From Adiantum capillus-veneris (lineage: Eukaryota; Streptophyta; Polypodiopsida; Polypodiales; Pteridaceae), in assembly GCA_014529385.2 (NCBI GenBank), contig CM043958.1, forward strand, positions 81,126,525 through 81,190,524: DNA of 64,000 nt. Reading direction: 5' to 3'. Numbering within the stretch: position 1 is the first letter of the stretch; every line of letters starts with the position of its first letter. The notes under the pieces were generated by a model. It was given only the letters and a program-made list of their open reading frames with translations. It was not told the DNA's origin and ran no database searches. This document shows, piece after piece, positions 46,306 through 57,315 of the stretch. Both the position numbers and the translations under genes were made by a program.

Positions 46306-47061
46306 AAAAAGGCAGCCAATGCACAAACAAATTTGAAGAAGATACAAGCTCAAGATGAGGCTAAGGAGCGACAACACCGCATAAGACGCCAACAAGAGGC
46401 TAACCTTGGAGCTACACATGCATTCCACATTGAAACTGATGAGGATTGGTTGGACTCTGACACGTCTCTACGATACCCTATTGAGCTAAATAGCACTTAT
46501 GGAAAAGTGCTATATAAGGCCTTATTAGACACTGGTGCTAAGTATAATATGCTATCAAATGGGGTGTGGTGTCAGTTAGGCAAGCCACCTCTATCTAAGG
46601 GTGTCAACAAGAAAAAAACTGCGGTTTTTGGAATCTAGCACACTTCTGTCAGTTATGACAATGGGGTTGTAGATCAAGACTTTTTTGTCATGCCTATGGA
46701 GGGTAATATATACCTAGGAAGCACGTGGATGATAGCCACCAAATACACTATTGATTGGGGGATTGGGGGTGTCACCACGCGGAAACCAACTCTTAGCCCT
46801 GCCACTCAAGCCATAGTCCCTAAGATATTGCCTCTTAAGGAAATAAAACCCAAAACATTGCATGTCCAAGATGTTGAACCATATGTCCCCATAGCCCAAC
46901 TCTCTAGAGCTTCAACTGTTGTAGTTGAAATAAAGCATGAGACACACAAGACCCATCCTAATATAACAAAGAAAACATACAAGTGGGTCCCTAAAGCTTC
47001 TTTAGCAACCATAGCTAGTGCTAAAAGACAGGAGACGTCCCACTCGCCCCAAGAAATGTAA
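46306..47061 (+). pseudogene. gypsy B: post-integrase ORF with a retropepsin-like domain
   Basis: It lies in the same frame as the integrase C-terminus, separated by a single TAA (46303-46305). A charged helix rich in Gln, Glu and Arg (46333-46420) leads to YGKVLYKALLDTGAKYNMLS (46498-46557), with the D-T-G-A active-site motif of aspartic proteases. After an in-frame TAG (46636) comes VDQDFFVMPMEGNIYLGSTW then MIATKYTIDW (46669-46758), matching the second half of a retropepsin (ILGxxW, IDW). Then Pro/Lys-rich sequence with a KTYKWVPKASL motif. Retropepsin normally precedes RT in gypsy elements, so this position is unusual. Alternatives: a relocated or duplicated domain, or a rearranged fusion of two copies. 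Confidence 0.65.
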
Positions 47062-47629
47062 AGAAACGTTGCGTTGGATTGTTAAAAAACTATTGGAAGT
47101 CCAAGGCTACTATGAAGGAAATGATCAAATCTGGGTGCCAAAACGTAAATTGTGCTCTTACTTGTCACTTGACCCATGTGAGCCCGATCCCGTATCTCCA
47201 AAATAAATTGAAGATCATGGAAAAGAAAAAATCGTAGAATGCTACACACCCGCTCCAGAGCTAGTTTGGGTACCGAAGAAAGAACGATTTTTTTCACCTA
47301 GCTCGGGAACAGGGAAGTCAAATGAAGCTTCTGCTCTTCATGTAATTCCTATACGAAAATTGAAGCTTCAACACAACCTCCACCTACCATTGTATATATC
47401 CATACAAATGAGGAAGAGTTTGCACCTCCCGTTGTAAGTTCACCACCTACAACAACGTTGCAAATAAAATCATGGGAGAGTACCTTACCACCCTTGCAAC
47501 TAGTTGAAACGCATAGGGTGGTCAAAAACTATTGGTTAAAGCCTTCACCCATAACAACTTGGAACAATTAGTTCCAAAAGGTGACGGCATCATTCCAAAA
47601 GGTATGATCTACCGAAGGAAGGGGGGAGT
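47018..47629 (+). pseudogene. gypsy B: continuation of the 3' ORF with WVPK motifs
   Basis: A frame change near 47030 gives RRPTRPKKCKETLRWIVKKL, then YYEGNDQIWVPKRKLCSYLS (47110-47170) and, past a TAA at 47204, PAPELVWVPKKERFF (47250-47292). The motif [K/I/V]WVPK thus appears three times between 46978 and 47285. The segment ends in GAAGGAAGGGGGGAGTG (47614-47630), which looks like a polypurine tract. Confidence 0.4.
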
Positions 47630-49238
47630 GTTTGCTGACATCCATCATTCACTTGCTTCCCTCTCAACCTTCCTCCCTGACCTCTCAATTTTCTAATCTT
47701 AGGTGAGAGGTACCCTCGTTACTTTGCACAACTGTTTCACATGGTCTTTCCGGTGCTTTCCTGTGAATGGGATTTGGTAGGTACGCTAGCATGTGAGAGA
47801 AATTTTGATGAGTTAGAATGGTTGATACGTCTCTTGACCATGACTGACCATACTTAGTAGAGAGCGTTTCTCCCGTTGCACAAGCCTACCCTTTTGACCA
47901 AGATGACTATAGACGTCTAGTGACCTTCTTAGTAAACATTGGTGCCTCTAATGATGAAGACAATTTACATGATTACACGGATGACACATATGATCTCACG
48001 AATGATGACTTTGTTTTTCTCGACGACAAGATAAGGGGTTTAGCCTTAGGGTTCCCCCCCCCCCCCCCCCAATCTCTACAATATTCTATTCCCTTGACTC
48101 TCTAGGGGGAGTGCAAATAATTAGGTTAGGGTTACTTATATTGTTTAATTGTGTTCAATAAAAAATGATACCTCTTCGAACTGATGTGCCTCTCGAAGGT
48201 GGATGTTTGGTGGTGACTATTATGCAGTTTGTGACTATATAAGGATGCCTTTGAAGGACAACAACAATGGATGTTTACATGTACAATGGATGCTCTCTAT
48301 TATATCAGGTGTACTGCTTCCTTTTATCCATGCTTCCACCAGTTACATGTTTGCATCTTGTCATTTGAGTTCTAATAATGCATAAAATTTTATGAAGTTG
48401 TGACATTGCCAATTTAGATGCTATAATTTTTTCAAACTTCTAGTACGTTGTTCTTCTCTTTGAGTTTGGTCTATTAGTTGGCTAGGCAACTTAATTGTTG
48501 ACTTTAATTCCTAAATAGTCTATTAATTATAGTAACTTTCGTAATGTTTTACGCTATGAGGATATAGTTCTCTCTAGCTTATTCCACCTAAGTGTGACTT
48601 GTGTTGTGGAAATCCATGTGTTAAGCTGGTATTTGAGACCTCGAGTCTCCCGCCGGCTAATTTATTCTCAAGCTAGTATTTGAGACTTGAGTCTCCCAGC
48701 TATTGGTATTTGAGACCTTGAGTCCCCCAGCTACATGTAACAACTATGACAACAATAAAAAAGACAAAAAAAAGGGAAAAAAAGAGTAAAAGAAAAGAGA
48801 AAGCAAATAGCACAAACTTCCTTGTATTTTATGTTGATCACACTTAAGTGGTATAAGTAACAAGATCACTAGTCTTTAGACCCCGACGATCATTCCTATG
48901 GTTAACTACTCTTTAGTCAACATTTTTTAATTAATGTTGGTCAATCTAGTACTTATTTTAGCCCTAGCTCTTGTGTACTTCTCTTAGAGTCAACCTAATA
49001 GACCTTAACTCAATTGCATTTCATTCGGGTACTACGCTTGTTCTAGTTGGCAATGTTACAATTCATGAATTTTTTGCATTTCTTAGAATATCATGTATAC
49101 ATCTCACTTATTGCACGCATGTACATGTTGCCTTTGAGCTTTCACAATGTTGTTTTTCTTCTGCCAGATACTCCTATCATGGATCCCGATGCTGCACTGT
49201 TATATTCCGAGGGCGGAATCTACTTCAGGAAGGGGGCA
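47630..49238 (+). other. gypsy B 3' region or LTR, unresolved
   Basis: If the polypurine tract at 47614 is real, an LTR would start at 47629 with TGTTTGCTGAC, but no partner was found. Against this, coding-like stretches continue: RYPRYFAQLFHMVFPVLSC near 47707, ELEWLIRLL near 47811, and the acidic DEDNLHDYTDDTYDLTNDDF near 47955-48015. It also holds C17 (48054-48070) and a GAGAC-type tandem repeat. Another purine tract occurs at 49224-49236. Confidence 0.3.
48624..48733. repeat. three ~35-45-bp tandem repeats around GTATTTGAGAC
   Basis: AGCTGGTATTTGAGACCTCG, AGCTAGTATTTGAGACTTGA and ATTGGTATTTGAGACCTTGA follow one another, each ending in AGTC(T/C)CCC and GGCT or AGCT. Each holds an imperfect GAGAC ... 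GTCTC palindrome. Confidence 0.85.
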
Positions 49239-49457
49239 TGTTAACCACCAGCGCCACCAAGCGACCACCTTTTATGTACCCATGGGCCGGGCTTGTCGAA
49301 CCCGCTAGTAGTGTATTATGTTATTGGTTGGGTTTGTTGGTCGGGTAGGAACGGTTAAGAGTGATCACTGATGAGAGGAGCACTCTAAAACTAGAACCTA
49401 TAATGTTTGGGTAAGATTGGCTAAGTGTGGGCGCCCAAATGTGAACGGGCAAGCCCA

Positions 49458-49464
49458 TATAAAA
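49458..49464 (+). promoter_or_regulatory. TATA box candidate
   Basis: TATAAAA within CCCATATAAAAGTC, about 220 bp after the candidate LTR start, a usual distance for U3 promoters. Confidence 0.35.
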
Positions 49465-49551
49465 GTCAATATAAACCTAAAATACCTCATTCTCTCATTT
49501 GTGCAATTGAAGAGTACTCTTGCTCCATCTCCGTCTTCTTCTTCATCTCCT

Positions 49552-49749
<198 letters not shown>

Positions 49750-49990
49750 CTCGAGCATTATGACGGCACAACGGCGGCAAGGCGGTTGAGCACGGCACGG
49801 TCGTAGCTCCCTCTTCTTGCAGCAAGGAATCCTCCACGAAAGCGAGCTAGGACAGTGAGTGACACACCCTTGAGCTTGCTAGATTAATCTGGTTGTGTGC
49901 TTGGAGCCATTTGTGACTCGCACACAGTGTACGGTAAGTCCCTTGCATTGACACATGCGACAGACGTGCACACTTATCCTTTTGGGCATA

Positions 49991-50329
49991 TCCAAAAGCC
50001 ATTGCATTCTAAGAGATAGCATCTCGGAGAGGAAGGTGACAAAGAACTCTTTGTGCTTTCAATTCTAAAGTACCTTGTTATCTCTCCACATTCCAAGGCC
50101 TCCATTGCTCTATTTCATTTTTGAACTAGCTCATCCCATTGTACCCCCAAGCCTCGAGCTAGACCACCTAGGGGCAAGAAACTTGTCATGCACCTCAAGC
50201 CCTTCCCACTGGCCACCTTGAGAGCACCAATTTAGCTTTGTCCATCAAGCCCTTTGTCATAATAGCTCATACCTAGACTTGATTTGTGATTGATACCACA
50301 AATTTGGCACATTGGGTCTCTTCATGAGT
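49991..50329. other. unassigned DNA
   Basis: No gene or repeat structure recognised. Confidence 0.4.
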
Positions 50330-50800
50330 ACAAGGTTAAGGATCCTGTTACCACCTTGCTCTATTGGTCTCACCAACGAACTCCCAACTAGCCCACTGCC
50401 AGAGCGTCAAGTTTTTGGTGTTGTTTTTCCATAAAATTCTTTTCACTGGTTTCAAGAAATCTTTCCAGTTGCATTTGGTCACTCAAGCAATAGATCGTTA
50501 AAGGCTAGGTATGGGAGCATAAACAAATTGATCACTTTCACTGTGCTAGGAATGGGAGAAGCACATATTCCCACCTTTGCATCTTGCTCCTTACATTATC
50601 TAGGACCCATATGAATCTTTTCTTGTGGGTTAAGTCCACCCCTAGAGAGGCTCCCAAATGCCGGAACACCATCCCTTTTGACAGCACCTCCTTGGTCCAC
50701 ATTGATAGATCAAAAGAGGCTTTTTTTGAGAGGGAAATCAACCTTGATTTTTCAGTACTATACTTTGACCCCGGTTCACTGCCTCCTTGGTCCACATTGA
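50330..50800 (-). pseudogene. LINE reverse-transcriptase C-terminal relic
   Basis: On the minus strand, about 50680-50540 reads MVFRHLGASLGVDLTHKKRF then IWVLDNVRSKMQRWEYVLLPFLAQ. It corresponds to the YLGxPLG ... L...KLxxW...LSLAGR block that follows the RT domain of plant L1-type LINEs. After frame changes, 50455-50370 gives FLKPVKRILWKNN and LWQWASWEF, the FLW ... W segment further downstream. Heavily decayed and without recognisable RT catalytic residues. Confidence 0.45.
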
Positions 50801-50874
50801 CGGATTGAAAGAGTCATTTTCTGAGAGTGAATCAATCTTGACTTTTCATTACTACACTTTGACCGTTAACCCTT
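50687..50874. repeat. ~95-bp tandem duplication
   Basis: CCTCCTTGGTCCACATTGA recurs at 50687 and 50782, each followed by related sequence to TACACTTTGACC or TATACTTTGACC. Confidence 0.85.
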
Positions 50875-51074
50875 CCTCCCAACCATGTAAAGGAGAGCTC
50901 CTCTCAAGGGAACCCCGTATCCAGCAGACAACATATTGCACTGCTGCTTACAAGCATACCTTTCAATCATGAGTTGCATACCTCTTTAGAAATCTTGGAT
51001 ACATTCTGGAAATCTCCTTTATTTTCCATAGAATACACTTGTTGCATTGGTTTCACCATTGGCTCCATGCTCTC
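50875..51074. other. unassigned DNA between LINE relic and gag relic
   Basis: Probably the decayed 3' continuation of the minus-strand gag relic; no domain recognised. Confidence 0.3.
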
Positions 51075-52388
51075 CTACACCTCCTCTTCGAGCTTAATTC
51101 CAGCATCATCAATTGGCCCTTCAAGATCAATCAGCACCATCGCTTTGTCAACTGCATCTATTTTCTCTTCCACTTCATCCTCTGCTAAAGAAGATAGAGA
51201 ATCATCCTCTACCACACTTCTTTGGTCTCCTCCCAAAGACAAGCTTGCTTTACCTTTCATGGCAGACCTCTTTACCTATTGCACCATTGTGGCACACTCT
51301 ATAGCCACTTTAACAAGCATAGCCATCAACATGGAACCACATAGCATCTTTACTTGCATGTCTACCTCTGTAGGCCTATATTCCTCCACTTAGACTTCAT
51401 CAAGCACATCGGTTTGCACTTTCTCCTGCTACTCAAACCCAACTTTCACATCTATATCTACATGCAGAAGATCAAATTCCTCATACCTTGAGTGGGAAGA
51501 ATCGATTTCTCATGTCATGTCGGCATCTATGGAACTGCTATCCTCTATTTTCACTTCTTCTTCTGTCTCAAGATCTAAGATTTTCTCTACCTTTACCTCT
51601 TCAACATTGTCTACAAATCGTACTTTTTGATTCCTAGCACTTGCCAATGGAGCTTGACCAACCATACCTGAGTTTGTACGTGCTTCTTCTGACCGATCTG
51701 AAATTGCTTGCACTTCTTCCATAATTGGAACTTCCCTAACTAGCATCTTTGGCATCGAAGCCAGTCCACCTCTTTGCAGCCACAAAACCATCGGTTCCTC
51801 TTGCATCACCATGTCTCTTTGCACTAGCCTTGGCTTCACTTCAACCAGCCTAGGCACCACCGCACTTGACAAACCCTGCCTTGCCTTCCACTTCTTCAAG
51901 ATCTTCTTGGTCCAACCTCTTGCCAAATTTACCGCTTTTGCATACGTCACACGCCCACCGACTTCAACCTTGTCTCGAAAATCCTCATGTAGGCAATCCA
52001 AAAAAATTCTCAATTTCAAATAATCAATACTTTGGACAGTAGTTGCCTCCATGAGATGTCTCCAAAGGGATTTGAATTCCCGGACAAACGCTTGAAAATC
52101 CCCGTCCAGGCTTTGCTTCAAACCATCCAGCTTCCGCTTCACTTCATGAACTTGCACATTTGGCACATATTATCGTCAAAAATCTGCTTCTAAAGCTATC
52201 CAATCTGCCTTTTCTTCATCTTGCAATCCCTCGTACCATCTTTTTGCTTTATCTCAAACCAGCAGTGGAAAAACTCGAACTGGTCCTTCTTCTCTTGTCA
52301 ATCTGCTCTCTAGCACAAACATACCATAATCCCGCAACCCGATTTTTGCATCTTCCGCCCCAATGAAAGTAGGAAAATCCGTCCACAT
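51075..52388 (-). pseudogene. gag: gypsy-type gag relic with acidic tail (minus strand)
   Basis: One reading frame spans 438 codons with about eight in-frame stops and no frameshift needed. From MWTDFPTFIGAEDAKIGLRD (52388) it runs to AKRWYEGLQDEEKADWIAL, the W-Y ... W capsid signature, then DFQAFVREFKSLWRHL, YLKLRIFLDCLHEDFRDKV and TYAKAVNLARG. This is the general helical pattern of the Retrotrans_gag family. A basic segment (TKKILKKWKARQG) follows, then a long Glu/Asp/Val-rich acidic tail to LIDLEGPIDDAGIKLEEEV (51075-51260). No zinc knuckle or pol was found. Every stop lies one C-to-T step from CAA, CAG or CGA. Confidence 0.6.
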
Positions 52389-52479
52389 CTTTCTTCAACA
52401 ATACCTGCTCTTCAAAACTCGCACTTCATAACCTCCGAAACCACGAGTCCATCTTCAAATTGGAGCAATCAGATGCTCC

Positions 52480-52498
52480 TTGATGGGGGCACCAAAAT
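52480..52498 (-). other. possible primer binding site of the gag relic
   Basis: On the minus strand TGGTGCCCCCATCAAGG lies about 90 bp upstream of the gag start. The plus-strand TGGAAGGGG at 52500 could be the LTR edge. No LTR pair found. Confidence 0.3.
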
Positions 52499-52499
52499 A

Positions 52500-52938
52500 T
52501 GGAAGGGGAAAGGGACACACACATGCATCTCTATAGCTCAGATGGAATGACAACACCCCAAATCCACTCAAAAGAACACACCAAACGACAAAACTTTACT
52601 GCAAACACTCGTCTTTGTACACATCCAAGCCCACAATCACACACAAAAGCAAAGCTTATTACATCTCAACCATCACAATCATCCTCCGATTCTCAACCAC
52701 AACAAAACACCTCTCTCTTCCTCCCTCTTTGCACACACACCAATTGGTTCGGGGAGCTCACACACAGCCTATACACAAGGACACCTTTGCACAAAAGGAG
52801 AGAATAAAAGAAGGGATGGGGAGACAACACTAGAGACGATGCAATCGAAGCTTCTTTCTTTTCTAACAAGTGATTGGCTATGGTCGACCATACACAAGAA
52901 GGTTCTCACAGAGCTCTATTCCTTTCTCTTTCCTTCAT
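52500..52938. other. target DNA of the copia insertion, possibly an LTR
   Basis: No gene. Ends in TTCAT (52934-52938), duplicated at 59732-59736 after the copia element. May be part of the LTR of the minus-strand gag relic, interrupted by the copia element. Confidence 0.35.
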
Positions 52939-53141
52939 TGTGAGAGTGTCGGCGGAGAGTGTGCAAGAGAGGGAAGGAGAAGGGGAAGGGGATGAAGCAC
53001 AGTACACCACAGGGAGTTTGGGTTAGTGGAGAGGAAAGTGAGAGAGAGTGTTCAGCTCTCTCCCTTTCTCTCCCTATATTCATTTAGGTGAAAGTATAAA
53101 CAGGGGCGGTTTCCCACGGCCACCTGGCCTACACCCCAACA
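52939..53141 (-). repeat. 3' LTR of copia element
   Basis: TGTGAGAGTG ... CCCAACA on the plus strand; TGTTGGGG to CTCTCACA on the coding strand. On the coding strand ACCTCCCAC reads as the purine tract GTGGGAGGT directly upstream. Confidence 0.95.
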
Positions 53142-53306
53142 ACCTCCCACTTGAAGGTCACGGTGGCCAATAGTGGCATTAGTATAGTTAGTCTATGCAA
53201 AGTTGATGAAGCATTGCCGAGGCTTCATCCTACACCCATAAGTTCTATACAATGTGTAAATCGCTCCGAGGCTAGACTCTTTGTGAGAGCATCTGCGGGG
53301 TTGTCG

Positions 53307-54165
53307 TCAGTGTGAACCTTGACAAGCTCCATATGCTAGCCAGCCAATGCATCTCGTATGACATGGTATCTGACCTCTATGTGTTTTGACCTTTGAGTGA
53401 AACATTGGATTCTTTGCCAAAGCAATGGCACTCTGACTATCACAATGTAGTACTGGAACCTCGTGAATGCCCAAATCTCCCACTAGACGAGCCAACCATA
53501 TGGCTTCCTTGCTGGCGTTAGACGCAGCAACATATTCTGCCTCAGTGGTAGATGAAGATGTGCAATCTTGGAGACACGATCTCCAAGAGATAGCTACTCT
53601 AGCAAACATGAACACATAGCTAGATGTGGATCTTCTACGATCCACGCAACCCGCATAATCCGCATCCGTGTAACCTACAATAGATGCATCACTGTTTCCG
53701 AAGCGTAAACACTTGCTAGTTGTACCTTTCAAATATCTGAGGATTTTCTTCACTGCTTCCCAATGCTTCTTGCCAGGGTTTGCCATGTACCTACTAACCA
53801 CTCCCACTGCATGTGCAATGTCTGGTCTTGTGGCTACCATAGAGTACATCAAACTGCCAACTGCTGAAGAATATGGTACTTTCGCCGTTTCCTCTTTCTC
53901 AGCCACCACTGTCTTGGGAGAGTCTTCCTTCCTAAGTTTGGAGTATGCTTGCATTGGGGTACTCATTGACTTCCCCCCCTGCATACTAAAACGTTGCAAG
54001 ACTTTGTGAATGTACTTTTCTTGAGATAATTCAAGAATTCCACGTTGCCTATCTCTCTTGATGTGCATACCAAGAAAGTGATTGGCATCTCCCAAATCCT
54101 TCATGGAAAATTGAGTGTTTAGCATCTTTTTCAACTGATTGATCTCATCAATTGATTTGCCTGCG
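53307..54165 (-). pseudogene. pol: copia RT C-terminus and RNase H
   Basis: Continuous reading from 54134 down to 53307: KKMLNTQFSMKDLGDANHFL, GILELSQEKYIHKVLQRF, STPM, then the copia block VGSLMYSMVATRPDIAHAVG. RNase H follows with VGYTDADYAGC (first Asp), RRSTSSYVFM, TEAEYVAAS (Glu) and LHCDSQSAIALAKNP (Asp). One extra base near 54160 breaks the frame between the YVDD region and this part. The last motifs after 53390 are out of frame too. Confidence 0.88.
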
Positions 54166-55102
54166 CGATAAGCATATCATCTACATACAAGATCAAGATG
54201 ATTAAAGAACCATCGTTTAATCTTTTTATGTATAAGCAGTGATCCTCTTGACTTCTTATGTAACCCTGAGACTGCATGAATTTGTCAAATTTTTGATACC
54301 ATTGCCTTGAACCTTGCTTGAGGCCATAGAGTGCCTTTCTAAGTCTACAAACCAATTATGTCCTCGTTGGTTTCTGGGTTTCACATACGAATCCCTCTGG
54401 TTGTTTCATGTAGACATCTTCATCTAGATCCCCGTGAAGAAATGTTGTGTTCACATCCATTTGGACAAGTTCCATGTCCTGGATAGCAACCAAGCCAAGC
54501 ACGGTGCGAAGTGTAGTCATCTTGACTACTGGAGAGAAAATTTCATCAAAATCCACACCTTTTTGCTGCTTGAAACCCTTGGCAACTAGACGAGCCTTGT
54601 ATCTAGGCTCGGGATCTTCCGATGTATACTTCTTCTTGTATACCCACTTGCAAGGTAAAGCATTTTTGCCTTCTGGTAACTCAACCAAATCCCATGTCTC
54701 ATTAGCCACAATCGAATTGTATTCTAATTGCATAGCCTGCTCCCACTTAATGCTATCATCCATTTGTATAGATTCTTTGTAGCAGGTTGGCTCTCCACTG
54801 TCATTGACCAAAATGTGGTGTATACCCGGCTCAAACCGCTCGGGCGCATGTGATACTCTCTCAGAGCGTCTGAGTGCCTAACTGCTGGACTTTTCTCTCT
54901 CTGGAGCAATAGTAGTATCTTGCACTTGAGGAGTAGGTGCAACACTACTGAATTGAGTTGGTTCGGAGGCTACATCCTCAAAACGAACACGTCTATACTC
55001 AACATCTTTGATGGGCTTCTTGTGCATTTTTGATTCATTGAAAATCACATGTGAGCTACGAATGACTTTGTTTGATTCTGGGTGCCAAAGACGATATCCC
55101 AT
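54131..55102 (-). pseudogene. pol: copia reverse transcriptase (RVT_2)
   Basis: In a frame shared with the integrase: linker [14 protein letters not shown], a TAG near 54880, IKWEQAMQLEYNSIVANETW, ALPCKWVYKKKY, RYKARLVAKGFKQQKGVDF, FSPVVKMTTLRTVL and QMDVNTTFLHGDLDEDVYM with catalytic Asp (normally MDVKTAFLHG). Then a TAA at 54356, RLRKALYGLKQGSRQWYQKF and ILYVDDMLIA with the catalytic Y-V-D-D. Two in-frame stops; otherwise well preserved. Confidence 0.92.
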
Positions 55103-56283
55103 CTCTCCGTTTGCACCATAGCCAATAAAAATGCATTTGTGTGATCTGGGATCTAACTTTCGATGAAGTATGGGCCCATCTGCATATGCCTCACATCCAA
55201 ATACACGTAAATGCTCCTAGCTTGGCCTTTTGCCAGTCCATAATTCCTCTGGAATTTTGAAATTCAAAGGAGAATTAGGTGACCTATTGATGATGTGCAC
55301 TATTGTCAAAACAGCTTTCCCCCAAAACTCTGGAGTAAGCTTTGCCATAGACATCATAGAGACAACTCGCTCTTGAATCGTACGATTCATTCTTTCAGCT
55401 ATCCCATTTTGTGCAGGTGTGTATGGAGTAGTAAACTGCCGCCGAATGCCTCTTCTATTGCAAAAATCCTTGAACTCTATGGAGACGTATTCTCCACTAT
55501 TGTCCGTGCGAAAAGCTTTGAGCTTTTTTCCTCATTGGTTCTCAACCATGGCGAGGAATTTTTGGAATGTCGAAAAGACTTCTGCCTTACGCTTAAGGAG
55601 ATACACCCACACCTTTCTCGTAGAATCATCTATGAACGTGAGAAAGTAGTTCGCCCCCCCTAGAGTTTTATGTGGCATTGGACCACACAAATCACTGTGC
55701 ACCAAGTCTAGAGGTTCGCCTAGTTTCTTATTCAATGGCAAAGATGTCAATCTAGTCTGTTTGCCATATAGACAATGCTCACACAATGGAAAGTCCGTGT
55801 AATCTAACATAGGTAAGTAGCCAAAACGCTGAAGTGTTTTCATTCGCTTTTGGATAATATGCCCTAGCTGGCTATGCCACAACTCAGGAGACGGCAGCTC
55901 GGCAACATAGATAGAGTGTTCGTGGACACTCGAAACAAACAAAGAGTACAGGGATCCGTTTTTATTACCTTTCATCATGATAAGGTTGTTTTTGCGGATC
56001 ATCCAAGAACGATTACCAAAAATTGTAGTGTAGCCAAGATCATCCAATTGCCCTATAGAAAGCAAGCTTTTCATAAGCTTGGGCACATGTCTAACATTTT
56101 GCAGCACAAAAGTAGTGCCATTATGCATTTGAAGTTTCACATCACCAATGCCAATAATGTCAAGCTCATAGGAATCACCAAGCTTGACTATTCCATGCAT
56201 GGATGCATAAGAGGAAAACCACTCTCACTATGCAGAAAACTTGCACCAGAATCAAGAATCCAATTCTGTGCATAACCCTCATC
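55103..56283 (-). pseudogene. pol: copia protease and integrase
   Basis: The gag frame continues past a TAG (56284-56286) into NWILDSGAS, with the active-site D-S-G (near 56250), then shifts frame near 56200. HGIVKLGDSYELDIIGIGDV and LLSIGQLDDLGY complete the protease and linker. Integrase shows the zinc unit LWHSQLGH ... LCEHCLYGK, DLVHSDLCGP (Asp), FIDDSTRKVWVYLLK, a TGA at 55532, RTDNSGEY (Asp), TPAQNGIAERMNRTI (Glu), FWGKAV and VFGC. A TAG lies near 55219. The DDE residues are all present. Confidence 0.9.
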
Positions 56284-57315
56284 CTATGCAATCAAAGCAT
56301 CTCGAGTGAGATCTGAAGTGAAAATGAGAACATCTGATGCATCTGTTGTCACCTCGGCATGAATCTTTGTCGGCATAATGAGCATCACTAGAGGAGGAGC
56401 ATCCTCTACTGCAGTGGTAGGTATGGGAGACTCAAAAATATTGAGCTCCTCAATCTTTACTGTACTTTTGCCTTTGCCAGAATTATCCTTTTGCATGTTT
56501 TTCTGATCTCTTAGGAAACTGCGACAATCCTTTTTGTAATGACCCTTCTTGTGGCAATAGTAACACTCCACATTTATGGCATTGCAATCTCTACTTTGGT
56601 TCATATGTCTGCTAGGACTACGAGGATTTCGCTCTCTACTTTTGCTTTTGTATTTGTTCCTGTCACGGCCTCTTGCCTTTGTTGAACTGCCAGCCATATA
56701 TGCATCTCCATGACTAGCACCATCGAGAGATTTACGATGAATCTCTTCAGTGAGGAACGCATCTGTGACAGCATTGAACTCTAACTTGCCATTCGGAGCC
56801 GAATTGCTAATGGCTGTGCAAAAGATATCCCATGAACTGGGTAGAGAGCATAACAATAATATAGACTTGAGTTCATCGTCAAACTCCTTAAAGCCCTGAG
56901 ATGTCAGCTGACTGAACAAGGAGTTGAACTCATTTAAGTGACCAGAAACTGTGCTACCTTCTTTCATGTTGAGCTTCATGAGCTTTTTCATGAGAAAAAC
57001 TTGTTTGGATGCAGTTTTGCTCTCCCATGCTGAACATAAGCTATCCCAAAGTTCCTTGGTTGTTTTCTTCCCTATGATAGTGAAGAAGACTGACTCGGCT
57101 AGATGTAGACGTATCGTAGCCATGGCTTTTGCATCCAAAAGCTCCCATTGAGCTTGTGTATAATCATCATCCTCTGTGCGATCTTTCAACGGTTCTGAGA
57201 GGCCTTTGTTTATCAAAACATCTTTCATGCGCTCTTTCCACATGGTGAAGTTGCTGCCATCGAACTTCCAAATGAAATACTCCTCCTTTTCTGAAGAAGA
57301 AGCCATCGCTGACAA
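56284..57315 (-). CDS. gag: copia gag, intact reading frame
   Basis: 343 codons without interruption. Capsid region (UBN2-type): FIWKFDGSNFTMWKERMKDV, AMATIRLHLAESV, ELWDSLCSAWESK, LMKKLMKLNMKEGSTVSGHL and LLCSLPSSWDIF. An Arg/Ser/Lys-rich basic stretch near residues 210-240 is followed by one CCHC knuckle, CYYCHKKGHYKKDC (about residues 250-263). It then runs to a TAG that separates it from the protease. Starts MSAMASSSEKEEY; the second Met (codon 4) is an alternative start. The only long intact protein gene of the element; it would package element RNA. Confidence 0.92.
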   Translation of the reverse strand: MSAMASSSEKEEYFIWKFDGSNFTMWKERMKDVLINKGLSEPLKDRTEDDDYTQAQWELLDAKAMATIRLHLAESVFFTIIGKKTTKELWDSLCSAWESKTASKQVFLMKKLMKLNMKEGSTVSGHLNEFNSLFSQLTSQGFKEFDDELKSILLLCSLPSSWDIFCTAISNSAPNGKLEFNAVTDAFLTEEIHRKSLDGASHGDAYMAGSSTKARGRDRNKYKSKSRERNPRSPSRHMNQSRDCNAINVECYYCHKKGHYKKDCRSFLRDQKNMQKDNSGKGKSTVKIEELNIFESPIPTTAVEDAPPLVMLIMPTKIHAEVTTDASDVLIFTSDLTRDALIA

